A DNA stretch of 64,000 bases, taken from Dendrobium chrysotoxum. Its lineage: Eukaryota; Streptophyta; Magnoliopsida; Asparagales; Orchidaceae. The DNA lies in NCBI GenBank assembly GCA_019925795.1, contig CM034312.1:28175914-28239913 (forward strand), given 5' to 3'. Positions 12,520 to 23,131 of the stretch are shown here, piece by piece. A program made the translations under genes and the position numbers. Within the stretch, counting starts at the first letter, position 1; every line of letters begins with the position of its first letter. The notes under the pieces are model-generated. The model made no database searches, was not told the origin of the DNA, and was given only the letters and a program-made list of their open reading frames with translations.

Positions 12520-13526
12520 TCTCTATAGATAAATTCCACTGGGTATTATATCCATCTCTCTCCGGCATTTTTCTCTACAAGGTTTCATTTGTTTCCCTAG
12601 CCGCCTGCTCCTACGCCTCTCTTCCCCTGGCATTTTTTTGGAGGAACTCCTAATTCCCTAATGGATCCCTCTCTCTCCATAACCACCACTCCACACCTTT
12701 CTCTCTAGTCCCACTGTTGGAGTGTCTCCTGCTTCTTCCTCCATGTTATATTAGAAAAACATTCTCACCTCTAGAGATGAATCCTTGAATAATCTTCCCC
12801 TTTCCTTTATCCTCACCCATCCTGATGTTATTGATTTCTCTATTACAGATGTTTTGTTGCTTCTCAAGAATGGAATTCAAATCCTTTTGTCTCTTATCAT
12901 TCTCTGGTACACTTCACTGCCTCTTGCCCATCTAATGCCTCTTCTTCCTCTTAGTCTATTGCCCCTCTTGTTGTTGAAGCTCTAGTAGGGTTAATCGCAG
13001 ACGTCAGCACAGTGCTTCTCCCCACACCCATGCCCCTCTTCACCAAGCCCAAACTAACCCCTTGGCCAACGTTCAACCTGCCACCTCTGGCCCCTCGCAA
13101 CCCAGCATTGTTGTTCCCCCATCACCCGCCATCTCTAGTTACCCACCCCCACCTACTACTCCTTGTATTAAAAATCTAACCTCCAACACTCCCAGCATTG
13201 TTGTTCCCCCTTCCCCCACCCTCCTCTAGATAAACAAGAAATCTCTAACTTGAACTTACATACAGAGAAATCTTTAGCTATTATGGTCCCTCCCTCCCCT
13301 TCTGCTCCCCCCAATGCTATCAAATGAACCCCATCTGGCATTATTTATCCAAATAGATTTGATGCTCCTCAATAATATGCTAAGGAGCATTTGGTGTCCT
13401 CTTCTATTGCCACACTAACCAAGGTCTTTGATACTAATACATTAGTTTCTTCTTTAGTCCAACTATCCAAAAACACAAGGGAAAAATACCTCAGGAAGCT
13501 CCCTAACCCTCCTCCCCCAAAATCAT

Positions 13527-14030
13527 AATGTCCCTTCTATCTATTACTGTCTACAACTATAAGGGCTTTAACAACCTAGATAAAGAATTTTATTACAAGA
13601 ATTTGGCTAAAAGTTTTGGTTTGGATAAAGTCTGCTTATTAGAAAATTGGATTCATGCATCCTCTCTCATGAGCCCCTAGTTTTTCTCCTCTCGCTCTAT
13701 TGATGGTTTGGAAAATAGTTGTAACAATTTTGATTTCTCTACTTTTGGCCAAATCTGGTTAATGTGGCATGCTGATAGAGTGAATTTTTCCCCTAGTTTT
13801 TTATCATCTCAAATAATTTTTGTTATTTTGAATTTTTCTCCCAATCCACCTTTTTAACTCTATGTCATCTATGCTTTCAGTAGTTATGATGATCATTTGC
13901 TTCTTTGGGACCAAATAAAATAGGCTGCTCCTTTTGAATGCTTGAGTTTGCTGAGTTCTTCCCCTATGGATGTTTCATTAAATGCTAAGCTTAAAAAGTG
14001 GAATGGCCACATTTTTTAATACTCTTTTTT
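13527..14030 (+). pseudogene. LINE endonuclease remnant
   Basis: The translation resembles the start of plant L1 ORF2: YNYKGFNN, then KNLAKSFGLDKVCLLENWI, SFLSSQI and YDDHLLLWDQI, compare the NVRGLN...K...L.ET pattern and the later ...R..LW of plant L1 endonucleases. It is broken by stops. The assignment rests mainly on position before the RT and on these short matches. Confidence 0.5.
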
Positions 14031-14652
14031 ATGGTCTTCATGAGTTATTCAAAGATCTAAAGAAAAGTGGCTATCCAATGAGGAAGATGACCTCAAATTT
14101 CTTTTCTCTAAATCCGTATGAGAAAGAATTATAATAGATCTTCTACAAACATTACTATAATTGACCCCTCCTCTATTTTCACCCATGTTGTTAGCTTCAT
14201 TATCCAGCATTTCTAATCACTTTACAACCCTCCTCCCCCTCCTATTTCTGACATCAACCTTTCCCCACTAATAATGTACTTCCTACTCACCTTATTTCAT
14301 CTCTTAGTCTCCCTATCTCTGATGAAGAAATTAAAAAGCTATTTTTTCTGGTTGCTCCACCTCAACCCCTGGTCCTAATTGGTTCAATTTTGATTTTTAC
14401 AAATATTTTTGGTAAATTGTTGGCCCTCTATTTGTAAAGCTATTAAATTATTTTTCTTCAAGGTAACTTGCCAACATGTGTGAAAGATATCGCCTTAGAT
14501 TTAATCTCCAAAACTAATCATGCTTCCTCTATTAATGATTTCAGGCCTATATCACTCTGTAACACATTATATAAAATCATATCTAAAATTTTGGCTTCTA
14601 GGCTTAAGCTTCTTATGCCTTTTATTATTAAAGAGAATCAAGCTAGCTTTAT

Positions 14653-14872
14653 TTAGAACAGCTCAAACTCTTAACTATTAATATATTATCTTCTGTGGCC
14701 TAAGGGCCTCCTAATTTTTTTCTGTTGGTGTAACTTCCCAGGAGGTCACACATCCTAATATTTCTCCAAGATGAGCATGCTTGACTGCAGAATTTCTTAG
14801 TGAAATTTTGACTATTACACAAAAGGTGCCTTAATGTTTAAGAGTTTGGCTTCTTTTACTTAAGAGATTTCA
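14653..14872 (-). repeat. Cassandra 3' LTR
   Basis: The 220 bp LTR is downstream in minus-strand orientation, next to the purine tract. The 5S-like block is diverged (CACACATCCTAATATTTC), so it is not a functional 5S gene. It shares TCAAACTCTTAACTAT and GGCCTAAGGGCCTC with its partner. Confidence 0.85.
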
Positions 14873-15087
14873 TAATCTCCCCCACTTAAGTAACTAAAAT
14901 CCTTATCAGTATCTTTATCCTAGAATCATCCACCAGGCATATAGGATTCTAAAGGTGGCCCCTACAAGTTCAAGTGGTGACTCTCGTCATGTAGCACTTT
15001 ATCTCATATAGGGTTCAAAAGGTGGCTCCCCTGGCATATCACTTTGTCTTGTATGGCATTTAGTTCCTATCTTTTGGCTGGTTTATT

Positions 15088-15099
15088 GCTCTGATATCA
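15088..15099 (-). other. Cassandra primer-binding site
   Basis: The plus strand reads GCTCTGATATCA. The complement TGATATCAGAGC differs by one base from the initiator tRNA-Met site TGGTATCAGAGC used by Copia and Cassandra elements. Confidence 0.85.
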
Positions 15100-15101
15100 T
15101 T

Positions 15102-15321
15102 TGTAGCAACCCAAACTCTTAACTATCAAGATATTATCCACTTTGGCCTAAGGGCCTCACAGTTTTATATTATTGGTGTAACTTCCCAGGAGGTTACCCA
15201 TCCTAGGATTTATCCGTAATGAGCATGCTTAACTACAGAGCTTCTTAATGAAATTCTAGCCATTATACCAAATGACACCTCAATGTTTAAGAGTTTAGCT
15301 TCTTTTACTTAATGGGTTTCA
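15102..15321 (-). repeat. Cassandra 5' LTR
   Basis: The 220 bp LTR starts TGTAGCAACCC on the plus strand and ends TTTCA. It is better preserved than its partner in the 5S-like part (GTTACCCATCCTAGGATT). Confidence 0.85.
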
Positions 15322-16319
15322 CATTATCACTTTAAGGATTTCTACTGACAATGCTTTCCTTGCTAAAGAGCTTCCAAGCCATTTCAAAAATATTGGAAGA
15401 GATAACCTCATGTGCGATAAATTTGACATTAGGAAGGCTTTTGAGACTATTTTTAGGAATTTTTACGATTGTTAGGATGGCATAGAAAAGATTTCCTTTT
15501 GCCTTTTTTTCAATGGATTAGAGCTTGAGTTGTGGATGTCAAATTCTCTGTCTACATTGAAGGTTCTCTTGAAGGCTATTTTTCTGCCTCTGTTGGTTTA
15601 AGATAAGGTTGCCCGTTAAACCCTTATCTAGTATGTATTGTTATTGATGCCTTCTCTTGTCTTATTGATTCAAATATCAATGCTAATGGCTTTGATTCTT
15701 TTGATTTTGATGGGTTTAAGGTTTCTCATCTATTATATGTTGACAAACTTCTTGTCTTTGGAAAAGAAAATGTTACGAATTGTAACAAGTTGAATTAGAT
15801 TCTACTAACATTTGCCAATTCTTCTGGGCTTCATGTTAACTTTGCCAAAAGCTCTCTCTCATATTATCTCATAAAACTCCATATAATCTGTTATTTGCTC
15901 AGCCCTTAATATCCCATCCACCAGCTCACATCTTATCTACCTTGGGATTCCTATCTCTCCTAAAAGAACTAGCATTGTTGATTTCTCTCCCCCGTTCGAA
16001 ATTATCACTAATAAGCTATCTAGTTGGAAAGCTAAAGTTCTTCTTATGTAGATAGGTTACAGTTTTTAAAGTTTACTATCTGGAACTCTACTGTATATTA
16101 GATTCATGGCTATATATTACTTAAGATAATTTTCAAGCATTTAGGGAATTTATGCTCTAAGTTCCTTTTCTTTGGGGACCATACTGCCTCCAGGAACTCC
16201 ACCTCATCTCTTGGGCTAATGTCTGTAAATCTAAAGCTCATGGGGGTCTTGGTATCCCTTCTTCTCAAGCTCTCATATTTGAATTTAATTGCTCTCTCAT
16301 TAGTAGATTTACAACAATC

Positions 16320-17000
16320 CTAATTTTCTTACATTATGGGTTTCCCATTGGCACTCTTCTCCTCGAAGAACTCCTCCCTTTAATTCTTCTCCTTTTGGAA
16401 AGGTACGTATTTGTGATACTGCTATCTGTGTTAGAGAGAATTTCCAATTTCAGATTTCTCCCTTTTCTCCCATCTCTCTTAATCGGGATTATTGGGGCAA
16501 TGGTGTTATTATGGACTTTCCCTATTCTGATTTTGATGTGTTAATTAATAGCTTTAGTTGAAACATGCCTGCAAATGTTCATTTTTAGCTTGCAAATATT
16601 ATCCGTGGCATCTCAATTATGGATACTTCCTCTTGATGTTTACTTTGTGATCACAAAGGTGTTCGGAAATTCAAATGTTATATAAATGAATATTACAGGT
16701 ATGGTGATCCTTTCTCTTGGCATAGATTTGTTTGGCAGAAATGCTATGCTATGCATTTTTCTAGTTTTTATTGGATTTCTATGGTTGGTGGTCTTAAGAC
16801 AGTTGATGCTCTTCTTAAAAGAAGTATTTAGGGTGGCCCATGCTGCATCTTATTCCACTCTTCTTTTGAAAACTCTACGCAACTCTTCTTTGAATGCAAT
16901 TTCTCATTCTCTATTTTATCTATGTTGTTCTCGAAGGCTAATAATTTGCTCCTCAGGCCCTCTTTACCTCAGTTTTTTTGAATGGATTGATGATAAGGTA
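16320..17000 (+). pseudogene. LINE C-terminal zf-RVT domain
   Basis: In one plus frame (about 16650-16990) the translation reads HKGVRKFKCYINEYYRYGDP, FSWHRFVWQK, GGLKTVDALLKRS, GGPCCILFHSSFENSTQLFF and ECNFSFSIL. This is the zinc-binding region found at the C terminus of plant LINE polyproteins (pattern W..FVW......C..C.......H.F..C). At 22440-22700 the homologous piece has CCILCHSSFENSTHLF, showing the ancestral Cys and His that this copy lost. Confidence 0.75.
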
Positions 17001-17687
17001 TACCTGCGGCTGGTGTTAAGAACCTTTACTTGCTTATTACATGATGTGCTGTCTCTTTGCTTTGGAGGGAAAGAAATGATAGGAGATTCAGGAATTCTGT
17101 TGCTAGCTTCACCTATGTTTGCCACAGGATTAAGAAAGCTTTTTTTTTTTTTAGAAAATTTTAACGTGGGAAAATGGGAAAGATCTTTGGAAATTTCTGT
17201 AGTTTTGGTAATATTTTACTGGGTTTTATGATGGTTTACGTGACTCTGGTGGCTTTTGTATGCTGTCCCTTCTTCACGATGATTTCTGGTTGCTTTCATG
17301 TTGAAAATTTTTGGTCTGGTGGGTTTTTTGCTAAGCCTTGGATGATGATGAACCCCTATTCACCAGACTCATCCTCTTGGAAAGTCTACGGGCAACCAGG
17401 GGATATCGTGGGTATCCTATACACCGAGCTAAATTTTGATTATGCATTTCTGAGTCCAGGCATTACCGTCCTGTAGCCATTTCGCTCTTAGTTTGCTTAC
17501 TCCTTAACAGTTTTTATGGCTTTGGCTTTTTTTGTTTTCTCACTGTCTCGGAGAAGTTCTTTATGGCTCTTCTAGAGCTAGCTGCTTTATTTGCTGGAGC
17601 TTCATTAGCTCTTTTTTATATTTCTCTGATATGTAACTTTTTCTTACTTTGTAACCTCATTATGTTAATGATACGGGCTTTTACCAT

Positions 17688-17708
17688 AAAAAAAAAAAAA
17701 AAAAAAAA
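17688..17708 (+). repeat. LINE poly(A) tail
   Basis: Twenty-one A residues at the 3' end of the LINE mark its boundary. Confidence 0.85.
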
Positions 17709-18156
17709 TCCACCGGAAGAATAGAGCTACGAGTCCCATGAAACTTGCACCGGCCACCTCATTAAATGCTGTTATGAATGAACTCTGAGGAGACAATCCG
17801 GAAGTTGCTGTTACATGCTGTAGTAATAATAATGGCTCCTTCAAAGTTGCATGGAAGTATAAATCTTCCATATTAAATGCCGTTCAGAGATACGTTAGCG
17901 ACATCAACGGTCTTCTTCTTCTTTTTATTTATTTATTTAACATCAACGGTCTTCATTGAGCTAGAAGGTCCGGCAAAATGTGTTGGTGAGCTGACGCATT
18001 CTTTTTATTATTATTATTTTAATATTTAGGCCAATTAAATTAAATTCATACACCCATCATATACATAAAACTCAAATTCAAGATCTCTTAGCTGATAACA
18101 AAAGCTCCAAATCAATAGACGAAAATGAACTACGTGCTGAGGCCTTCACTCTTGTT

Positions 18157-18158
<2 letters not shown>
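17709..18158. other. Less AT-rich flank with an exon-like minus ORF
   Basis: Directly after the LINE tail, about 17710-17880 is less AT-rich than its surroundings and open on the minus strand (MEDLYFHATLKEPLLLLQHV, then AGASFMGLVALFFRW). I recognise no family. It could be a fragment of a host exon that the LINE landed in, or chance. 17885-18158 shows nothing. Confidence 0.3.

Positions 18159-18213
<55 letters not shown>
18159..18213. repeat. (TA)n microsatellite
   Basis: About 27 uninterrupted TA dinucleotides. Confidence 0.97.
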
Positions 18214-18217
<4 letters not shown>

Positions 18218-18251
18218 AAAATTAAATTTTTATATAAAGTACTCAAAATTT

Positions 18252-18376
18252 AGAGTTTTGGTTTGTTGGTTGGGACCTTTGGCTATAAACCAAGAGGTCT
18301 TGGATTTGAGTCTTGCATATGTTATGTGTGTGTGAGTTTTTCTTAATTAGTCTAAATGTCCAAAAAAAAAAAAAAA
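18252..18376 (+). mobile_element. Candidate tRNA-derived SINE
   Basis: A tRNA-like head contains TGGTTGGGACC (A-box-like) and, about 30 bp on, GGATTTGAGTC (B-box-like, compare GGTTCGANTCC) at 18302-18312. A short unrelated body and a terminal run of 15 A at 18362-18376 follow. The order and size fit a plant SINE. No target duplication is evident, so it remains a candidate. Confidence 0.5.
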
Positions 18377-19004
18377 GATTACCTCTAATTTTATGTGCCA
18401 AACCAATTATCATATAAAATTATCTTAAATTGTGGTTGTTAGAGTGAAATAATATTAGAAAGGGAGTGATCCACTTGCAAAATTCGCATTTATTAATGTT
18501 CTAATAAATAGCAGATCTATTTATAATAAAATTAGATTTTAATGAAATTTTTTGCACGCAACTTTGTATATACTTATCAAATTTACTTACTTCTTATATT
18601 AGAATGAAGGATTTGCAATTTTTAAACATCATTGCAAGCATATTTTTAATTTTTGCACCAAGCACTCATTGTATATTTTAACCAAAAAAAAAAATCTTAT
18701 TGCATCAATAATATATTTACATTGCATACAACAAGCCAACAAGATCTACTAACAATGATCAAGTATGGATTTTGTGTAGAAGGGTATTGGAGGTTGCCTT
18801 AAAAAATCTAGAAACATTCCAAAAATTACAAGAGATAATTATGAGCTCAACTAATGACACTTTACTCTGAACACTAGTTAAATGTTCAACCACCAGCCTA
18901 GAACCTAACAGTAACAGATCTTATAGGAAAAGCATTTGTAGAAAACACTAGAAATTGCCATCCAAGAAGGAGAGATCCTTTGGGAACCATAATAAGAATG
19001 AGCA
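18377..19004. other. AT-rich, nothing recognised
   Basis: No ORF, repeat or element signature is visible. Confidence 0.4.
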
Positions 19005-19200
19005 TCGTAGGCTTCATTTCCATGTGGATGAAACCACAAAGAAGGTCAAGGTAGAAGCTCCAACCTAAGATGGTATGTATGACCCTAATAGGTTTATAGA
19101 TTGGCTCACCTAAAAAGAAGAGCTCTTTGATTGGTATTTGATAAGTAGAAAATTTGCATACTCCAAATCGCATATATTGTTATAAAGTGCTAGCTAAATC
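19005..19200 (+). pseudogene. Gypsy gag N-terminal fragment
   Basis: The plus-frame translation reads TKKVKVEAPT, stop, DGMYDPNRFIDWLT, stop, KEELFDWYLISRKFAYSKSH. This matches the beginning of a chromovirus- or Tat-type gag domain (KVEAPTFDG..DP..FLDWL...E..F.WY......K..F). Two stops lie within 50 codons. It is directly followed by LTR-like sequence. Confidence 0.65.
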
Positions 19201-19209
19201 TATCTTTTG

Positions 19210-20551
19210 ATATAGAAAATAGGTCAAAACTATTAGAATTGATCCAGCGCCCTGGCGCCATAGATCCAACACCGCAACGCCATAATTTCTCTTAGGGCCA
19301 CAATATCACCAAACTGGTGTTTTAGTGGTCAAAGTTTTAGATGAGTGCTTGAGAGCTTAACACCGAGGTGCTACCCAGGGAGCGCCACAGAACCATAACG
19401 AGTGTCACAATGCCAAATCGACACTATGTCATGGCGGAAGGTTGTTGGAGACACTTGAACTAATGAACTGATGCGATGAGTGTTGAACCGACCTGACAGT
19501 TCAATAGTGTAGCAGTGCCACCTAGCCAGCATCACAGCTCTAGTTCAGTTATTTTTTATTTCTATAAATAAGAAGCTTATATATCACATGTTATGGTTGT
19601 TATTGTGGGTTGGCAAAGTAGAGAGACATGAGGGAGTGTGTGTATGATGGAGGTTGTTTCTAGTGGAGTTTAGCCCCTTGTGTATCTGTTGTGTGAGTCA
19701 TGTACTAATGTGGATAGAAGGAAGGAGTAAAAACGAGTCTGTATTGATTAACGAAGGATTTTAGGGTCATTTTTATCCTTATCTTCTGTCTTGTACTTTT
19801 ATTTCACGTTCATTGAAATAAAAATATTTGTTGTGTTTTACTTTTCTCTCCATGTGTGACTACTCTATTTTTTAAGTTTATGATAATTTATAAATCATGT
19901 ATTACATAAAGTAGATTTGTGATTTCATAAATTGTTTAGCGTTGTTTTAAATCATTCATATAGTTTGTGTATAGGTTGTACATAAATTTAAAACCTAATT
20001 TGATGAATAGCCTCAACGAAGGAGTAGATGAATAAATAGAGAATTTAAAATTAATCTTAACGTGCATAGATATATGGTGGTTAAAGTTATGGGATCTTAA
20101 GGAGATAGTAAAATTGTAGTTGGGAGGATTCCTAGCTAATTCTTCAACGAGCTCAATAAGGATAATGAGTATTTATGCCTTGATTCACAACAATAATAAA
20201 TAAATTTCTCTATTGCAAGCATGTGTTTTTAAATAACATAGGTTCAGAGTTTTAAAAATTATTGCATTTATCTTTTGCAATTGTAGTATTTTACTTTTTA
20301 TTGTATCACCCTTGATAATTCGACTGATAGGATAAATATAATTATTTTATTAAGCAGTACTAGAGTACTGAGCATAGGATAATTCCAAATCCTTGTGAGA
20401 ATGATACTCATCTCATCATTTCATTATTGACACGAAACGTTCACTTGCGAAGAAGACACGAAACGTTCACTTGCGAAGAAGAGGAGTTAAACCTTAGCAT
20501 ATCAAATAGTAGTTAATAGATTAAGTAGTGTGGAATTATCTGTCTAGTTTT
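19210..20551 (+). mobile_element. Gypsy LTR (plus strand)
   Basis: A U3-like stretch rich in GCGCC and GGTGCT words (19240-19520) is followed by TCTATAAATAAG (about 19561, TATA box). A leader with a likely polyadenylation region (GAAATAAAAATA, about 19815) comes next, then AT-rich U5 and, one base on, a primer-site-like sequence at 20552. The boundary on the left is not defined. No second LTR or coding region of the same element was found in the window, so this may be a truncated 5' end. Confidence 0.55.
20429..20480. repeat. Perfect 26 bp tandem duplication
   Basis: GACACGAAACGTTCACTTGC plus GAAGAA occurs twice head to tail (20429-20454, 20455-20480) without a mismatch, about 70 bp before the primer site. 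Confidence 0.95.
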
Positions 20552-20569
20552 TGCCACCGTTGATGGGGA
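20552..20569 (+). other. Degenerate Gypsy primer-binding site
   Basis: TGCCACCGTTGATGGGGA resembles TGGCGCCGTTGCCGGGGA (tRNA-Asp type), preceded by CTAGTTT as is usual at such LTR ends. Confidence 0.6.
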
Positions 20570-20967
20570 CTTGAAGTATAATTATTATTTGTTTAGTGCT
20601 TAACAAACTGCTAATTTAATTTAACCATTGATAGCTTGACATATAACTCCATTGAAGTTTCTCAATCGCGGTCTTATCTTGTAAAACAGATTGTATCGTT
20701 GCATCTGACTCATTGAGACAGATTGATTGAGCCCATTCGTGCTTGAATCACTCTATTTGATATCCGCCGAGAAGAGAGAATATTAGATGAATCTTAATAA
20801 AAGTAAAACTAAAATCACATTTAAAAAAATTAAATTTTTTAAATTAAAGAAAATTTTCAAGAAAATATAATGATAATATAATCATGATAAATACCATCCA
20901 TGAAAATTAGAATATAAAATATAAATAAAAATATATGTATAATGTTTTGGTTAAAGAATGAATTCTT

Positions 20968-21014
<47 letters not shown>

Positions 21015-21465
21015 GAAGGAGGAGGAGGAAAAATCAATACTAATAACAAACATACTTAAATCAACTGGATCAATTTCAAATTAATACAGTTAAACTAAAT
21101 TGATTCAAGTTAAATCGAGTTAAACATTATCAAATAAACCAAATTCAGACCACCAAGCCCAAATCAATTAGAATTAAATTACCCCAATCAATAAAATCAA
21201 CATAAATCAATTTTAAATAAGCTAAATCGGTTTCAGCGGCGATGTTTTCCGCGCTAGCCATGGTGGCTGTGAATCCTCTCGAGAGGATGTTTTGAATTTT
21301 CTTATGAACGGTGATGATTTCCTATTTTGATGTCAGGGGGTGTTTTGTGGTTAGCGATTCATTATTATTAACCTATGCGTGGTTGCATATAACCTGAGAA
21401 CCTCCGGTGAAGGTTCAGCTGCAGCCTTCAGATCAACAGATAGTTCTTATTTTATATAACAGTAG
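20570..21465. other. AT-rich DNA with (TAA)n
   Basis: This holds a (TAA)n run at 20969-21014 (about 15 units) and A-rich sequence with repeated AAATCAAT-like words (21050-21220). No gene is visible. The short segment 21235-21300 is GC-richer without recognised content. Confidence 0.5.
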
Positions 21466-21650
21466 TAGGGGCGCAAACGAGTTGAGTCGAGCTCGAGTCA
21501 GAGGGTGTTCAAGCTCGACTCGCATGCCAAATATCGAGCTCGAACTCGAGTCGAGCTTGAGCTCCACTCGCCAGAGGAAGACGAGCTTGTCAAGCTGCTC
21601 GTTGAGCAGCAGCTCCGTGGTCCGCATCCACATCTCGCTACACCGTGACC
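21466..21650. repeat. AGCTCGA-rich interspersed repeat, hAT/MITE-like start
   Basis: It begins TAGGGGCGCAAACGAG, close to the CAGGGGTGTAAACGAG end of a common plant hAT-type MITE family (from memory). It continues with repeated GAGCTCGA words on both strands. The other end was not found. It is likely a fragment of a widespread plant repeat. Confidence 0.45.
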
Positions 21651-22046
21651 TAGCCTGCTGCCCGTGTCCGATTCTGTGCAATCCCGTGCTCTGATCCGAT
21701 GTCGCGACTTAGCCTACTGCTCGCATATGACTCTGTGCTCCATTTCCGCGCTCTGATTTCACGTTCCCACACTCCAATTTTGCGATCCTTTCAATTACAG
21801 AAAATTGAAACAAATTCAAATGTCTGGAAAATTGATCTTATCGTTGGACTAAGACATGAATATTGAAGAGCTGATCTGTAACAACTAAATTCAGTTTGGG
21901 ATGGGGTTTTAGATCCTTAAGTTGTCAATTAATGGGGGAACTATTGTGGAATTAGTTGCCATGGATCAAAAGGATGCCTCCTTCATGGAGATTGCTGCTG
22001 TGTCAGGGATTGATTCCCCCGCGCCTAAATCGGAGGCAATTGTCAC
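21651..22046. other. Unassigned, moderate GC
   Basis: An open plus frame at 21922-22110 encodes IVELVAMDQKDASFMEIAAV and then runs into LINE sequence. I recognise no family. It may be LINE 5' flank or a gene fragment. Confidence 0.3.
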
Positions 22047-22853
22047 CCTCGTGCCTTACATTATGGTTTTCCCATTGACAGTCTTCTCCTTGGAGACCTC
22101 CTCCCTTTAATTCTTCTACTTTTTGGAAATGTATTTGTGATACTGCTATCAGTGTTAGAGAGAAATTCCAATTTCAAATTTCTCCCTTTTCTCCCATCTC
22201 TCTTAAATGGGATCATTGGTGCAATGGTGTTATTATGGACTTGCCCTATTCTAATACTCTTATGGATGTGATAATGGTCATCTTGATGTGTTAATTAATG
22301 GCTTTAGTTGAAACATGTTTGCAAATGTTCATTTTTAGCTTGCAAATATTATCAGTGGCATCTCAATTATGGATACTTCCTCTTGCTGTTTACTTTGTCA
22401 TCACAAAGGTGTTGGGAACTTCAAAGGTTATTTTAATAAATATTACAGGAATGGTGATCCTCGCTCTTGGCATAGGTTTGTCTGGCACAAACGCTAGGCT
22501 CTGCACTTTTCTAATTTCTATTGGATTTCTATTGTCAGTGATCTTAAGACACCCGATGCTCTTATTAAAAGAAATATTTAGGTTGGCCCATGCTGCATCT
22601 TATGCCACTCTTCTTTTGAAAACTCTACGCACCTCTTCTACAAATGCGATTTCTAATTCTCTATTTTATCTTTGCTCCTGAAGGCTAATAATTTGCCCTC
22701 GGACCCTCTTTACCTCAGTTTTTTGAATGGATTGATGATAAGGTATACCCTGTGGCTGGTGTTTAGAACCTTTACTTGCTTATTACATGCTGTGTTGTCT
22801 ATTTTCTTTGGAGCTGCTATCTCCACCTATGTTTGCCACAGGATTAAGAAAGC

Positions 22854-22884
<31 letters not shown>

Positions 22885-23131
22885 ATAATTTTGAAGTGGA
22901 AGAATGGGCAAGATCTTTGGGAATTTTTGTAGTTTTGGTGATATTTTATTGAGTTTTATGCTATTTACATGACTCTGGGGGCTTTTGTATGCTGTCCCCT
23001 TCTTCACGATGCTCTCTGGCGGCATTCATGTTGAAAATTTTTGGTCTGGTGGGTCTTCTGCTAAGCCTTGGATGATGATGTACCCCTATTCACCGGACTT
23101 ATCCCCTTGGAAGGTCTATGGGCAACCAAGG
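22047..23131 (+). mobile_element. LINE fragment, second copy, cut by gap
   Basis: It is homologous to 16325-17400 of the first LINE at roughly nine bases in ten by eye, starting at TTACATTATGG and ending at the N run. It includes the zf-RVT remnant (FSNFYWIS, CCILCHSSFENSTHLF). It differs by a 25-30 bp insertion near 22250 and by a (TA)n expansion at 22854-22881 where the first copy has a T-run. It is 5' truncated, as is usual for LINEs. The 3' end is hidden by the gap. Confidence 0.85.
22854..22881. repeat. (TA)n microsatellite inside LINE
   Basis: Fourteen TA dinucleotides at the site of a T-run in the paralogous LINE. Confidence 0.95.

Larger units (their letters stand above)
14653..15322 (-). 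mobile_element. Cassandra-type TRIM with 5S rRNA-derived LTRs
   Basis: Two 220 bp direct repeats (14653-14872 and 15102-15321) flank about 230 bp of non-coding DNA. Each repeat contains an inverted 5S rRNA-like block (14726-14822 and 15174-15275) with ACTTCCCAGGAGGT, ACCCATCCTAGGATT and GCTTAACTACAGAG, the complements of the 5S internal control regions. On the minus strand a tRNA-Met primer site (15088-15099) follows one LTR, and a purine tract (complement of TCTCCCCCACTT, 14876-14887) precedes the other. This is the defining layout of Cassandra. It sits inside LINE RT. A tentative target duplication is TTTAT/ATTAT. Confidence 0.88.
14300..16060 (+). pseudogene. LINE reverse transcriptase, split by Cassandra
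   Basis: The part at 14468-14656 reads ISKTNHASSINDFRPISLCN, then LYKIISKILASRLK and ENQASFI, a textbook plant LINE RT fingers region. The frame is interrupted exactly after QASFI by the element at 14653-15322. It resumes with RISTDNAFLAKEL, NLMCDKFDIRKAFETI and later HLLYVDK (near 15730, position of the catalytic YADD-type motif). Upstream, SLPISDEEIKKLFF (about 14310) is the usual pre-RT segment. Stops are frequent. Confidence 0.8.
12520..17708 (+). mobile_element. L1-type LINE retrotransposon, decayed
   Basis: This is a non-LTR retrotransposon on the plus strand. Parts in order: C-rich 5' region and proline-rich ORF1-like stretch (about 12600-13500), AP-endonuclease remnant, reverse transcriptase split by an inserted Cassandra element, zf-RVT domain, 3' UTR with TTTGTAACC...AATGATACGGG, and a terminal A-run at 17688-17708. 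Numerous stops and frameshifts make it inactive. The 5' boundary is uncertain and no target duplication was found. A second copy of its 3' part is at 22047-23131. Confidence 0.8.

Noticed and set aside
14726..15275. Two 5S rRNA-like blocks as 5S rRNA genes
   Set aside because: Both are diverged and embedded in the LTRs of a Cassandra TRIM, which is known to carry 5S-derived sequence.
16686..17476. Hydrophobic plus ORFs (181 and 100 codons) resembling membrane proteins
   Set aside because: They are out-of-frame shadows of the LINE zf-RVT region; the correct frame gives the GGLKT...C..C...H pattern.
21407..21694. Overlapping ORFs on both strands (95 and 82 codons)
   Set aside because: They arise from near-palindromic GAGCTCGA repeats, which read open on both strands.
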